Source: Liopterus haemorrhoidalis (Eukaryota; Arthropoda; Insecta; Coleoptera; Dytiscidae). Taken from it: a DNA stretch of 64,000 nucleotides. The notes below the pieces were generated by a model. It searched no databases, was not told where the DNA came from, and saw only the letters and a list, made by a program, of their open reading frames with translations. The stretch spans positions 27,697,279 to 27,761,278 of the forward strand of contig OZ020611.1 of assembly GCA_963971575.1 (NCBI GenBank). The letters are read 5' to 3'. Positions 21,469-32,715 of this stretch are shown here, in pieces; position 1 is the stretch's first letter; the number at the start of each line of letters is the position of its first letter. Made by a program: the position numbers and the translations under genes.

Positions 21469-22245
21469 TCGGTAAAAATTGTAGCCAAACGGCTAAACCT
21501 AGAGAGTTGAAATTTTGCATGCTTATACAACTCTTTGACCCGCACATAGGAAAGATACTAAAACATCTAAAAAACATATCCCCCTAAAAATATAAACAAA
21601 TATGTGCTCAACGAAAAAAAAAAAAAAAAATTTAATTCTGAGTAGGGTATCAAATGAAAGCCCTTGGTACGTGGATTAACGATCAAATTTTTATTTTTGC
21701 AAAATAAATTATTTTGAAGCGATTTTTGCCAAAATTGTGCAAAAAAAATTTTTCCCACACCCTGGAGCCCGGATGGTTTAAACTAAAAATCTAAAAAAAA
21801 TCTAAGTAATGTACCGGAATAGTACAACAGGAATTTTTGATCAGATTATGTTTTTGGAAAAAAATCATTTTTTGTGTTTTTTTGCTAATAATGTTGAAAA
21901 CTTGTATACATGCTAAACAATAACGTCTATCTTGGTGCAGTGGCTAAGATACTGGCATTCTGCCCAAGAAATTGAGTTCGAATCCTACGAGAGGAGCTAT
22001 GACTAAAAACAACCAATGGAAGCCATAGGCGCAATTTTCAAAATCTTAATGAACCTTGATATATAAATAAAATACTGCACATCTTTAGAAACTTAAATAA
22101 TGGTATTAGGCATTCGAATTAAAATTCATAAAAAAATATTTTGACATAAAATTTGTTTTGGCATCCCAAATAATCATCATTCACTTACTAAATACCTGCA
22201 AAACCCTGAAATGTGTGAAAATTCACACTTCACATAAATTTTTTT
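21375..22245 (+). repeat. Family B element, copy B2
   Basis: Starts TTTTTAGGGTTTTGTAGGTA, has about 10 GTCT units at 21429-21470 and ends with the B hairpin and CACATAAATTTTTTT. A type II tRNA-like module lies at 21928-21996 (TGGTGCAGTGGCTAAGA A-box-like, AGTTCGAATCC B box). The segment between the module and 'tatgactaaaaacaacc' is deleted relative to B3. Confidence 0.88.
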
Positions 22246-22329
22246 ATATATATTTCACATTTAATGTTTCATTTTATTTTTAAGACTGTTTTTATAAAAT
22301 TTGTAAAACCTAGTATTTTTATTTATAGA

Positions 22330-22366
22330 CTGAAGATGACTGGATTTCCCAGTCGAAACGTCTCAT
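22330..22366 (+). ncRNA. Hammerhead ribozyme-like motif
   Basis: CTGAAGA (22330-22336), then a 6-bp stem II GACTGG/CCAGTC closing a 5-nt loop, then GAAA (22355-22358), then C-G-T-C. This gives the CTGANGA-stem II-GAAA core followed by GTC with almost no stem III. Penelope-like elements and related retroelements carry such minimal hammerheads, which can act as dimers. Stem I pairing is weak. No reverse transcriptase is adjacent. Confidence 0.45.
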
Positions 22367-22454
22367 AGGATTATTTAATTTAATAAATTTGACGAGTAAA
22401 TAAGAACTTTTATTTCTCCTTATACAAAAAATCCATAACATTATTTAGCAATGA

Positions 22455-23145
22455 ATTAAAAAAATAATTAATTTTGTCAAAATCGCAAAAACTGCAATAT
22501 TTTCCAAAATCGAAATCGTTTAACCTCTTTGCGTTAAAGGGTGCGAGACAAAGATTTTTTAAATACATTTTTGAAAAAAATCGTACAAAAATTAAAATCT
22601 ACTTTTTGTTCTTCAATCTACGTCTTAAGGGATTTCTTTTGATACCACACAATAAATTTAAAAAAAAAGTTTTTCAAGGACACAAAAAAAAGGACACATA
22701 TTTTTTGAAAAACGAATTTAATGAAAAATTCCTGCTGAACTATTCCGGTTCCCATCAATGTAAATTATAAGATTAACCTCTGGGAGAGGGTGGGGGACAA
22801 AAGTTTTTTGACATGTTTTTGGCGAAAATACCATAAAATAATTACTTTTTCAAAAATAAAAATTTTCTTATGCATTAATAGGATTCATTTGAAACCCCAC
22901 TAAAAATAAAACATTTATTTTTTTATTACATACATATTTGAACTCTCAGTATTTTTCCTATATGTGGGTCAAAAATTTGTATAAGCATGCCAAAATTTCA
23001 ATTTTCTACTTTCAGCTGCTTGACTACAATTTCTATCGTACAGACAGACAAACATACAGACACACAGACAGACAGACAGATATATGAGTAACGTTATAAT
23101 GGTTTTTTGGTGGTCGTACCTACAAAACTCTAAAAACGAAGGAGT
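22455..23145 (-). repeat. Old, diverged family B copy
   Basis: Inverse orientation: 'cccatcaatgtaaa', 'ggtgggggacaaaag', 'gtcaaaaatttgtataagcatgcc', a shrunken GTCT tract (23039-23080) and 'accataaaactct'-type 5' end at 23120-23145. More diverged than other B copies, and its 3' hairpin end is not recognisable. Confidence 0.7.
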
Positions 23146-23189
23146 TATCCAAGCTATGAATACGAGTATAACAGCAAGTATGAATATAT

Positions 23190-23478
23190 GAGTTCGAACT
23201 GATGCACACCATAAAGAAAAGGAAACTTATATATATATATACTTTGGACACGTAATTTGAAATGAGAAATACCAGCTTCTCACCTTCTTGTTAAGGTAAG
23301 GAATATTTCAAGGATCCAGAACATGGGGAAGAAAATGATCATCGTGGCTGAAGAATCTCAGGGAGTGATTCGGTCTACAAACTGTGAATTTATTCCGAAG
23401 TTCCGTGCCTCAAATTAAAATTGCCATGCTGTTAACCAACCTTCGTCGCAAAGGTGGCACTTGAAGAAGAAACTTCAA
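23190..23478 (+). pseudogene. Non-LTR retrotransposon protein C-terminus relic
   Basis: The plus strand reads, across frame changes, TIKKRKLIYI, YFGHVI, NEKYQLLTFLLR, a GRR/GRK-like patch, SWLKNLREWFGLQTVNLFRS and PQIKIAMLLTNLRRKGGT. This is the conserved C-terminus of RTE/CR1-like endonuclease-reverse transcriptases in insects (KLxYFGHIxR...SWLxNLRxWFG...LFRxAxxKxxIAxxIANxR). Only the last 95 or so codons remain, with stops and a (TA)n expansion. It marks the 3' end of a dead retrotransposon copy. Confidence 0.75.
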
Positions 23479-23479
23479 A

Positions 23480-24118
23480 ATCGTAAAAAATATATATATG
23501 GATTTACATAAGTTAGACGAATTGAATTTTGGCATCAGACAAATCTTCCATTTTGCTCTGTTAAATATCAGGTCTTTCATACGCTGTTAAAAATACCGTC
23601 AGAAATCAACATGGTGTATGATATTTTTATGTTAATTTTATTGAATTTTATCCTAACAACATTACTTCTCATACATAAATGTAAATATCTTATTTAAATA
23701 TTGCCTGTCTGTGCTAATAAGCTCCCTATTTCGCCTTATTTTTCCTTAATAAAAAGGCACAATATTCATGAAAATATACAAAATATATTCACTTTAAGAT
23801 ACTGTGTGCTAATTTAATTTCAAATTTAATTTCTCTTAGTCACTTCCAGTGAAAAATGACAAGATAGAATTTTTGTAATTCAAGAAGAGAAGGGGAGAAA
23901 AAAAAATGTTGAGCCGTAAATTGCATATGAATTGTTTTTAGGGTTTCGTAGGCATAAAAAAGAAACCCTTATACCGTTATTCATCTACCTGTCTGTGTAT
24001 CTATATCAGGTACTGCTTTTTATCTCAACGACCCCTTTGATGATGCCATAAAAATCTGGAGATCTCCAGTGAAAGTTTTGATACTTTTTATTTCTAAATT
24101 TATTTATAAAAATTTTAA
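23480..24118. other. Spacer with a family B 5'-end fragment
   Basis: Mostly unassigned. At 23938-24010, 'tttttagggtttcgtaggcat' plus 'aaacccttataccgttat' and a short CTGTCTGTG run are a B 5' end in plus orientation. Confidence 0.55.
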
Positions 24119-24126
24119 ATCTATTT

Positions 24127-25192
24127 CAGTGGCGGCTCGTAACATTATTTTCTGGTGGAGCAAAAAGCTTTTTTAGGGCAAAAGCTTATCAAAAAGGTTT
24201 TTGAATGAAATTTACTTGAAATAACTTCATTTTTTTTTAAATTTTAAGTCTAATTTTTATATCATAGGTTCAATTATTTTTGAAAATCAGTTGTAAAATT
24301 GAAATCACGATATTTTGATTCCCATTCATTTTAAAAATGTATTTATTTATTTATTTATTTATTTATTTTTCAAAATTCTCCACTTAAAATACAATCACAT
24401 GAACTTAAGAAAATCTTGCGAGTAAATTATTATCAAATGCACTAATAAAACACTAATAATGTAATTATTAAAACATCGAAAGTATATAACCTTCTTATAA
24501 CAGAACTAGAAACAAATGTCAAAATAAAGTACTCCGACTGATAATTAAAACCAGAGCCGCAGTAAGGAAAACTTGCGCTAGGGGCAGAGCCGTGTTTTGG
24601 CGCCCTTGGTAAATAAAAACAAGGTTCTTACCTCTCAAAATTTTAGTGATGAGCAAAAACAAAAAGGTCCTCACCTCCCAAAATCCAAGTGACGAGCAAA
24701 AAAAAAAAGGTCTTCACCTCTCTAATGGCGCTCCTTAGCAAGCCCATCAGCTACCTTTTCCTTAGTACGCTAGGGGCCGTCGCCCCCTCCGCCCCCCCTT
24801 ACTGCGGCTCTGATTTAAAACTACGAACAAAATATGTTTTGTCCCATTTGCAATGGCTGCTACAGCTTACATACTATTGATGGTCCTTCACCCCCGCTTG
24901 TACCCCCCATCTACACTCGTAAATAGATTTTAGACATCTTTGAACATAGAGGCTCTTTTGCTCTACCTGGCGTATGTCCATTCTAAAAACATTTGTTGTA
25001 GGAAGCGAAACGCGGCGCGATGCGAATTTAAGTTATAAACATTTCAATATAACTAAATATTAATTAAAAATGGGTAAAATGAAAATAATACATGTTATTA
25101 TTACTATTTTTTACTAAAGATTTTCTTCTTTTTCAAAAGTAAATAATTGGGAGGGCATTGCTCAGTTGTCCTCCCTGCACCAGCCGCCACTG
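24127..25192. mobile_element. Non-autonomous hAT (hAT-4), 1066 bp
   Basis: Ends CAGTGGCGGCTCGT and, from the right, CAGTGGCGGCTGGT are inverted. Exact 8-bp duplications ATCTATTT lie at 24119-24126 and 25193-25200. It contains a (TTTA)n run near 24341-24367 and a nested MITE at 24552-24812. No transposase domain is visible. Confidence 0.88.
24552..24812. mobile_element. Short hAT-like MITE nested in hAT-4, 261 bp
   Basis: Perfect 16-bp inverted ends CAGAGCCGCAGTAAGG and CCTTACTGCGGCTCTG. Flanks (A)ATTAAAAC and ATTTAAAAC are nearly identical, compatible with a slightly mutated 8-bp duplication. It contains two related segments of the form 'ggt(c/t)ttcacctc...aagtgacgagcaaaaa'. Confidence 0.8.
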
Positions 25193-25384
25193 ATCTATTT
25201 TATGAATGGTTTTTGAATAATAAGAATTACGCTAGTATTCTCTCATTCATTCGTATCTCTTCTTGTAACCAGTTACCATTTGCCGTTACGTTATAATTTA
25301 AACACAAACATGCTTAGCGAATAACATTTACGTTTAAAATGGTCCATTTTTAATTTTAAGAATTTAACATCTTAGAGAATAGAC

Positions 25385-25992
25385 TAGTGATGGGATTCAC
25401 CCGGTTCGCTCGAACCGCTTGTTAAAATACTTTAAATGAAGGGAATGTTTTGACAAAAGTATATCTCGCCGATACTGAAAGAACAATACTGATAATGTCA
25501 GGCAAGACTGGTTCTATATCTATATATAGATTATGCGCGATTATGACTAAAGAGAAGTTCTTGAAAATTTCTTAAGAAATACTTTGAACAAAATATTTTG
25601 AACACCATAGACGTCAGTTCAGCAAAAGCCGAAAGAGGCTTTAGCCTTATGAATAATATATGCACAGAAAAACGAAACAGACTGATCGTTTCAAGTATAA
25701 GTAATATAATGGTTATTAATTTGAATGGTTTGCCTTTAATAGATTGGGATCCAATACTGATAGTGCTAAATTGGTTAAGAAGCAACCACAGTTCGGATGA
25801 TCCTCGTGTAAAAATTAAAGCGGAAGTAGAAGTGTCTGAAAACCAGAGGGCTATTTGGCAATATTTAAAATAATTACATATCTTAATGTTTAATTTAAAT
25901 AAATATACTATTTTGAATTTTGTGAAAATTTTGCGTTTTTAAACAAATACCCCTGTGCGAACTGGTGTTGAGCAAATTAAATCCCATCACTG
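25385..25992 (+). mobile_element. hAT element (hAT-5) with transposase relic, 608 bp
   Basis: Ends TAGTGATGGGATTCA and, from the right, CAGTGATGGGATTTA. Exact 8-bp duplications GAATAGAC lie at 25377-25384 and 25993-26000. It retains a transposase C-terminus. Most of the element has been deleted internally. Confidence 0.9.
25598..25873 (+). pseudogene. hAT transposase C-terminal fragment
   Basis: A 91-codon open frame reads MNTIDVSSAKAERGFSLMNN, then ICTEKRNRLIVSSISNIMVI, NLNGLPLIDWDP and a tail ending in a stop. 'SSAxAERGFSxMNxIxTxxRNxLxVxxLxxLMxIxxxG' is the dimerisation motif of a hAT clade related to KIAA1586/ZMYM-like domesticated proteins. It sits within hAT termini, so it is the residue of that element's own transposase. 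The BED and catalytic regions are missing. Confidence 0.85.
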
Positions 25993-26000
25993 GAATAGAC

Positions 26001-26582
26001 CCGATTGTTCCTTTACGTCAAAAGTAATCAGATCGTTAAATTTACACATATTTGTTTAAAAAAACGAAATTGATTGTACAGAAACATATAAATCACATCA
26101 TAAATAAATAAACTATGTTTATGTATATATGATTGATGATTTGATTTGTAGAAAGATTAAAAACTGGTTGTTATTATTTATTTTAGTAATTTGTTGATTT
26201 AAGTTGAAAAAAAATTGATAAAAATAGATAATTCTAGTTCGATAAATTACGTTTGTGTCAGGAAAATTGACAGTTTTGAAAACATATATTGATGAAAACA
26301 TTTTAGAAGAAAAATAACATTTTTTTGACGTATCTCAAAAACTAAGAAATATATTACAATTAGAATTTCTAATCTTCAGACGTCTTTGATAACTTAAAAA
26401 AGCAACACTTTTTAAAATATAGCACTGGACTAAGGAGAAAATCTCGTAGATTTCTATCGTTTGAAAATTTGAAAACCGTAGAAGATAATAAAGACGGGCG
26501 GAGCGACGGGCTGAAAAGGGTCTATGATGAGGGCGCCTATCCGCAAGTGGGAGATTTTTTGGTCTTTTTCTGATGAATTTTT
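26001..26582. other. Spacer, nothing recognised
   Basis: A+T-rich. A 125-codon minus-strand frame (26335-26712) overlaps mariner M3 and has no family resemblance, so it is not called. Confidence 0.45.
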
Positions 26583-26612
26583 CCTTTTTACCGACCGTCA
26601 CATATACAGAGG

Positions 26613-27350
26613 GATGTATTAGGTCGTCAAGGATGAAATTTGTAGAAAAAAAGGCAAAGTTGGTTAATAACTTACAAATATAAGGAATTATTTTATTCAT
26701 CAAAGTATGCACCCATATTGTCTATACACTTTTGCCATTTAAGCGGCAGGTTGTCAGGCCGGTGGTATAAAACCCTGGCGGACGAGAGTCAATGAATTCC
26801 TGGAAGGCCAGTTTTACAGCATTGTCGGAATTAAACTGTTTTCCTATTAAAAGTTGTCTAAATTGCGGAAGAAGTGGTAGTCAGTGGGGGCTAGGTCTGG
26901 TGAGTATGGAGGATGATGAAGAAGTTCCAACTCCAATTCCTGTAGTTTTGCCACAATCATTTGTGCAGTGTGTGGTTTAGCGTTATCATGCAATAAGACA
27001 GGAGTCGATCTGTTGACCAATCTAGGTTGTTTTTCTTTAAGTTTTTGCATCATTTCAAACAGTTGGTTGCAGTATATTTCTGCTGTGATCGATGAGCTAG
27101 TTTTTTTGTTTTTAAGGTACCTGTACGAAATTTGGCGTACCAATTTGATATTGTTTGCTGCGTAGTAACACTAGAGCCAAATATACTATTAATGTTTCGC
27201 GCGGTCTGCGATACCGTAGTTCCACGTAAGAACTTATACTTCATAATAGTGCGAATATCCGACCGTTCCGTGCGAATTCCGAAAATTAATTTTTAAAATA
27301 GTTTTTGATATTTTTTAAAGCATACAATGATTTCTTTAAACAGGCAAATC
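26613..27350 (-). mobile_element. Internally deleted mariner (M3)
   Basis: Carries two joined pieces of a mariner transposase on the minus strand and interrupts a family A copy. Terminal repeats were not identified with confidence; 'attaggtcgtc' near 26617 may be one end. The limits are approximate. Confidence 0.65.
26700..27244 (-). pseudogene. Mariner transposase relic (M3), mauritiana/cecropia-like
   Basis: From 27244 the minus strand reads MKYKFLRGTTVSQTARNINS, FGSSVTTQQTISNWYAKF (N-terminal helix-turn-helix) and RTGTLKTKKL. It jumps to IYCNQLFEMMQKLKEKQP, RLVNRSTPVLLHDNAKPHTA (second Asp), then HHPPYSPDLAPTDYHFFRN and LDNF (third Asp). Frameshifted pieces follow, FNSDNAVKLAFQEFIDSRP and KWQKCIDNMGAYFD. 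The phrases PALVNRxxPILLHDNARPH and TDYHFFxxLDNF are hallmarks of the lineage that includes SETMAR-type mariners. The segment with the first Asp is deleted, so it is dead. Confidence 0.88.
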
Positions 27351-27484
27351 AACTGATTCTAGGTGTAATGTCGATCTCTCGATCTGTCGGTTTTTTCTGT
27401 CTGTCTGTCTGTCTGTGGGTCTGTGGACACGTGTAGAGCAAATTCGGTTGAATAGATTGTTAAGAAATTTCATATTTAAGCTTG

Positions 27485-27536
27485 TTTTTAGGGTTTTGTA
27501 GGTATGACCAAAAAACCCTTATACCGTCATTTTGTC

Positions 27537-27606
<70 letters not shown>

Positions 27607-28600
27607 TCGGTAAAAATTGTAGCCGAACGGCTAAACCTAGAGAGTTGAAATTTGGCATGCTTATACAACTCGTTGACCCGCACATAGGAAAAATACCAAA
27701 ACATCTAAAAAACATATCCCCCTAAAAATATAAACAAATATGTGCTCATCGAAAAAAAAAATATTTTTTTTTAATTCTGAGTAGGGTATCAAATGAAAGC
27801 CCTTGGTACGTGAATTAACGATCAAATTTTTATTTTTCCAAAATAAATTATTTTGAAGCGATTTTTGCCAATATTGTGCAAAAAAAATTTTGTCCCACAC
27901 CCTGTAGCCCAGATGGTTTAAACTAAAAATCTGAAAAAATTCTAAGTAATGTACATTGGTGTGAACCGGAATAGTTCAACAGGAATTTTTGATCAGATTA
28001 TGTTTTTGGAAAAAAAGCATTTTTTGTGTTTTTTTGCTAATAATGTTGACAACTTAATATATAATACGCTTAACAGTAACGTGTTTCTTGGTGCTGTGGC
28101 TAAGATACTTGCGTTCTGTCCAAGAATTCGTAATCGGACTCATGTTCGAGTCCTATGTGAGGAGACAATATTATTTTTTATTTATTTTTTGCATTTTTAT
28201 ATTGTTTAAATTATTTTTTCAAAATTTTAATTATATTTTGGCAATTGTTGCATTTAATTTTTAATAGCGTAAATTTAATAACCAGTGGAAATTGTTGAAA
28301 TTATAATTTAATTATATATTTGAATGTACACGAAATCAAAGGGGAGGAGCTATGACTAAAAACAACCAATGGAAGCCATAGGCGCAATTTTCAAAATCTT
28401 AATGAACCTTGATATATAAAAAAAAAAAACTGCACATCTTTAAAAACTTAAATAATGGTAATAGGCATTCGAATTAAAATTCATAAAAAAATATTTTGTC
28501 ATAAAATTTGTTTTGGCACCCCAAATAATCATCATTCACTTACTAAATACCTGCAAAACCCTGAAATGTGTGAAAATTCACACTTCACATCAATTTTTTA
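27485..28600 (+). repeat. Family B element, copy B3
   Basis: Starts TTTTTAGGGTTTTGTAGGTA, has about 17 GTCT units at 27537-27605 and ends with GTGTGAAAATTCACAC, CACATCAATTTTTT. A type II tRNA-like module is at 28080-28163 (TGGTGCTGTGGCTAAGA, then TGTTCGAGTCC). The 3' block 'cgaaatcaaaggggaggagctatgac' is intact here but deleted in B2. Confidence 0.9.
28080..28163 (+). other. tRNA-like module, type II, inside B3
   Basis: A-box-like TTGGTGCTGTGGCTAAGA and B box TGTTCGAGTCC about 55 bp apart. Clearly related to the B2 module but unlike types I, III and IV. Confidence 0.55.
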
Positions 28601-28927
28601 GTAATATGTTATTGTGAATATTTCAATTTGATCAATTTTTGGTACAGATCAGAGAAATATTTCTATAAAATCAGCTGTGGCCACCACAGCACCGACCGCC
28701 ATCACAAAGTACTTGTTTAATTTATGCTGCTTTATCAAAAAATGTCTCAAATAAAAGTTGTTAGTTATTGCTTATACAGCAACTTTTGTTAAATAATTTT
28801 TTTCGAATTATTTCTCTGTTTTGTAATATTCGCAAAAATCTTAAAACCGACACAAGTAAACTCCCATTTCTAGCTAACCGATATTTACCCAAAGTTGATC
28901 AACTCGTGCCATTGATGTCAAAAGCTT

Positions 28928-29069
28928 TTTTTATGGCCTTTGCTGCTTTGGAAATTAGCCAGGACAATTATTATTTTTGAAAAATTGCATGCCTAAACGG
29001 GAATCGAATCCGAGACCTTAGCAACGCAAAGCACATGTGTTACCACTATGCTACGTTGGTCGGCAGCCA
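28928..29069 (-). mobile_element. tRNA-derived SINE-1
   Basis: Minus strand: CCAACGTAGCATAGTGGTAAC (A box), TGCTAAGGTCTCGGATTCGA, TTCCCGTTTAGGC (B box), then 'gtcctggctaatttcc', 'agcaaaggccat' and an A tail. The second copy is at 58159-59298. AAGCTT/TAGCTT flank it, consistent with a short target duplication in family A. Confidence 0.75.
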
Positions 29070-29318
29070 ATAGCTTAAATATAAAGTTTCATAAAAAGCC
29101 TTTTAGCCGAAATTGCTCTGCACGTGTACACGGACCGACAGACAGACCGACAGACAGACCGACAGACAGACAGATAGACCAACAGACATCATGATAAAAA
29201 TAGTCAAAACGTAAATCATGTTAGAATAGTCAAAACGTTATGTAGGGACCTCAATTCGTAGAGATTCATCGAAATTTCGAAATGTCAAAATCGGTATGAT
29301 CACAATACCTCCCTTATA

Positions 29319-29808
29319 AGAGGTGATCCAAATTAGACTCCGGGATTTGAATTGCGCGCCCTTTTCGTTCAGTAAATGTTGGAAGTTTGCATTTTTACAG
29401 TTGATATCTAAACACATTGCAAATTCATCATGGCGCCGTATACTGTGGCGCAACGCATAAATATCGTCACACAGCACGTGAAACACTCACTATTCTTCAA
29501 ACCAAATTTCCTGGTCTTGTTGTCTCTCAGAGGGGCGACATCAATTGGCCAGCGTGGTCTTGCGATCTAACCCCATTAGACTTTTTTCTCTAGGCCTATT
29601 TGAAGGAAAGGGTCTATGTCAACAAGCCTGCTACGATTGCTGAAATCAAACTGCATTTATTGGTCAGCGGAGTCATGGAGGGCATTTGGCCGACATCATA
29701 TTTCATAAATAATTGCTGTAATAAGTCTGTACTTTTCGCTAATAACAATAAAATTCGGACTTTTCCAATATGTTGTGTTTTATTCAAAAAACAAATTGGA
29801 TCAGCCTT
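29319..29808 (+). mobile_element. Internally deleted Tc1/mariner element (M4), 490 bp
   Basis: Inverted ends AGAGGTGATCCAAAT and, from the right, AAGGCTGATCCAATTTG. TA flanks both sides (29317-29318, 29809-29810), and family A sequence is continuous once it is removed. It keeps pieces of a transposase: MAPYTVAQRINIV at 29432, then GDINWPAWSCDLTPLDFFL, a stop, AYLKERVYVNKPATIAEIK. The last piece matches the rosa mariners at 52124 and 56751 (GDINWPPRSPDLTPMDFFL), so this is a more distant member of the same DD41D-like group. Confidence 0.82.
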
Positions 29809-29836
29809 TATATGTTGGCGGTCGGTAAAAATTTAT

Positions 29837-29980
29837 TTGACAAAATTTATACAAGGAATAACTAATCACTTTTATTTGAGACATTTTTTGATACGATTTA
29901 ATACATTTTTATAACTAAATTTAAATTAAAAAATATATTATTTTTTGCATTTTTAATTTTAGTATCTATTTTGACATATA
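29837..29980 (+). repeat. Family A fragment, plus orientation
   Basis: 'aactaatcacttttatttgagacattttttgata' and 'gtatctattttgacatatatg' match the 3' third of A. The orientation is opposite to the A copy just upstream. Confidence 0.6.
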
Positions 29981-30325
29981 TGTTGGCGCTGAAATATTAT
30001 TAACAGAATCAAAAGAGATTAAGATAGTTTTTAATGAGACATTAATTAAGAATTTACTAATTGAAATATTGGAAATTAAGACTCAGCTAATCAGTTGTTA
30101 CCTGGCTGCCTTTCAGTCAAGTACTGTGCAAAGATGAAGCACACGGAATAGCAAATATGGTTTAAATAAAGAATTTGATAGTGTATTGGTTTTCGTTGTT
30201 AATAAACTGATTGTGTAAAAGTGATTGTTGTTTTGCTGTTCCATTATTCACCTACATTATCCCATAGAAGAGAAAATGATGAATTAACGAAGGGGTGGAA
30301 CCCCTGTATGGTATCCGCGCCAACA
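29981..30325 (+). mobile_element. Candidate solo LTR, 345 bp
   Basis: Begins TGTTGGCGC and ends GCGCCAACA, perfect 9-bp inverted ends with the TG...CA form of LTRs. It contains an initiator-like TTCAGTCAAGT near 30113 and AATAAA near 30166. The flanks look like family A sequence continuing, but no exact 4-6 bp duplication is left. No internal retrovirus-like coding region is present. Confidence 0.5.
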
Positions 30326-30396
30326 TTTATGTAGGTAGGTTTCCATGATTTCGGATAGTTATTAATACACATTGGGGCAAGCTCATAATCATTTAC

Positions 30397-30725
<329 letters not shown>

Positions 30726-30738
30726 AATCATTTACTTA

Positions 30739-32542
30739 ATTCTACAACAAAATTTGACGTTTATGAAAAGAGTGCGACATACCACCCAGGTACTGAGTCA
30801 GAGCGAGAAATATGATTAGTAGTACGTATTTGCATTTGCTAGTAGTGCTGACATTTAGTAAAAGATTATGAGGTTTTCCCATTGAATCTAGAATTGTCAA
30901 CATATAATATATACATATAATAAACGTGTAATATAACACGTTTATTATATTTTCAATAATAATTTCGGATATATAAAGTATTTTGTTTAATTGCTTTGTG
31001 ATGACGATTGGTCCTGTGGTGGGCACAGCTGATTGTTTTTTTTTTTTGGTCGCTCGGTCTATCGAAATACTTTTTTTTTGTTTGCTTGATTTTCTGAGGG
31101 ACGCAATATTACACCATGCCTCCGGCGCCATTTAATTTGGCTATGCCACTGGACACGGAATCGTGGTGGATGATAGTCACCCACAAATAATAAATGTTGG
31201 CGAATCTACATGTTTTCAATATCTGAAATTTTCATATTAGAGAAACTCGTCCTTGACGGTGTATTATAAAGTGGATTTGAACGATATGCAAGGGAATAAG
31301 GAAACGTAACGTTTATAAAAATAAGGTCAAGACAACCCAAGGACAGCCATTATTTACCTATTATTACGATTCTTGATGTAGTTCAGAAGTACTGTTAATA
31401 CGCATTATTCCCATAGCGCATATCTATGTTATTAACGTCTGTTTCTCCATCTTAAGTGAATGAATAATTGAATTTACTCTTAATTAATTTTATACTAATA
31501 TTATGAATTAAATGTTCTTTTACATGAAACCTTTGGTCGCTCCTGATGATCGATTCTTGTTGTGTATGTTACTAACATGCAAAGTTTTCGCGATGGTTAT
31601 TTTGTCTCCAAAGATTTTTATTTGGGACTTTGAAATTTGATTCGCATTCTTCTGTTCGTTAATAAACACTCATGTCAGGTTTTACAAGTGAATGTACGCT
31701 GAACGGACACTGTCAAAGTTAGCTGCCAGATATTGATAAATATCGAATTAAAATTTTCAGTTAACAGTTACTTTGATTGTTAGCTTGCTGCTAAGGTAAC
31801 AGCTTCTTTGAAGTGGTTGTTAGCTGGAAGTTAGAGCTAAACAAGAACCAAGTGAAAAAGTGTCAAGTAAAAAACGTGAATTATAGTATCATTATCATCA
31901 TTATAAGACGGCTAATTGCAGAATTGTAATTGATAGCGATTACGATAGTAAAATATTAGAAGAATTGCTAAATCAGTTGCGACGAGAAAAACAAATTCGG
32001 CCTAAACTAAATTATTACTACGGATAATCGATTACTGCACTGTCCAAGATCTACACCAAACCACATGTTGAGACTGGAGACAGGTATGACAAATATCTCC
32101 GTTTCCATTTGCAAAAGTTGCCTAACATGGTGGAAGAGACTAATAAACATGCCTGACACCAGGTTCCTAAAACAATTTTATAATCGACTGCAAAAATTCG
32201 AACAATCGCCGAACAATAAACCTGTTTAAAACTGGACGACACAAATTTGTTTGTTCCTGAAGAAAACTGAATATTTACATCTATGGCAAAACCCAAATGT
32301 TTTATCTAGTTCGACTGCATAAAACATAGTCTCGAAATGCAGTGAAATAGAACATTTAATTGACGTACAGAGACTGACTAACACCAAATACAGTTTATGC
32401 TACCAACAACTTAAGATAATCATTCCGTCTGCGAAAGCTACCTACTATCAGGATTCTTAGCCAAATCAGACTATCCAGTAAGTTTGGCCTCCAAATTAAT
32501 TTAAGAAGTATTAAATATAAATTGCATGCGCAAAATAATTGC
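30739..32542. other. Spacer with a hairpin and a family A end
   Basis: A 13-bp perfect stem ATAATAAACGTGT / ACACGTTTATTAT lies at 30917-30948. A family A 3' end (GGTCCTGTGGTGGGCACAGCTGATT) lies at 30988-31040. GGCATAGCCA/CCACTGG near 31139-31152 resembles a hAT terminus with no partner. The rest of the 1.8 kb shows nothing I can support. Confidence 0.5.
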
Positions 32543-32715
32543 ACTATATGCAGAGCTGGGATGTACTCGAGTAAAAAAGTATTCGAGTACAGTAATTAAG
32601 TACTTTTACTGTACTCTGTACACGTATTCGAGTACATATTTTACCCAGTACTTTTTACTTGTACTCCTGTCAAATTTTTGGAATGTACTCGAGTACCTGT
32701 TATGTATGCACTGAA

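Larger units (their letters stand above)
26583..28665 (+). repeat. Family A copy split by a mariner and by copy B3
   Basis: Family A start 'tttttaccgaccgtcacata' at 26583-26612, A middle with GTCT microsatellite and 'gtagagcaaattcggttg' at 27355-27484, and A continuation 'gatcaatttttggtacagatca' at 28622-28660. The first gap holds mariner M3 and the second holds B3. A is therefore older than both. Confidence 0.7.
28668..29836 (-). repeat. Family A copy, inverse, split by a SINE and a mariner-like MITE
   Basis: Starts (3' end of A) AGCTGTGGCCACCACAGCAC at 28674 and runs through the A blocks in inverse order, including the GTCT tract at 29131-29170. It resumes after 29810 as TATGTTGGCGGTCGGTAAAA, the inverse of the A 5' end. 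SINE-1 interrupts it at 28928-29069 and a TA-flanked element at 29319-29808. Confidence 0.82.
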
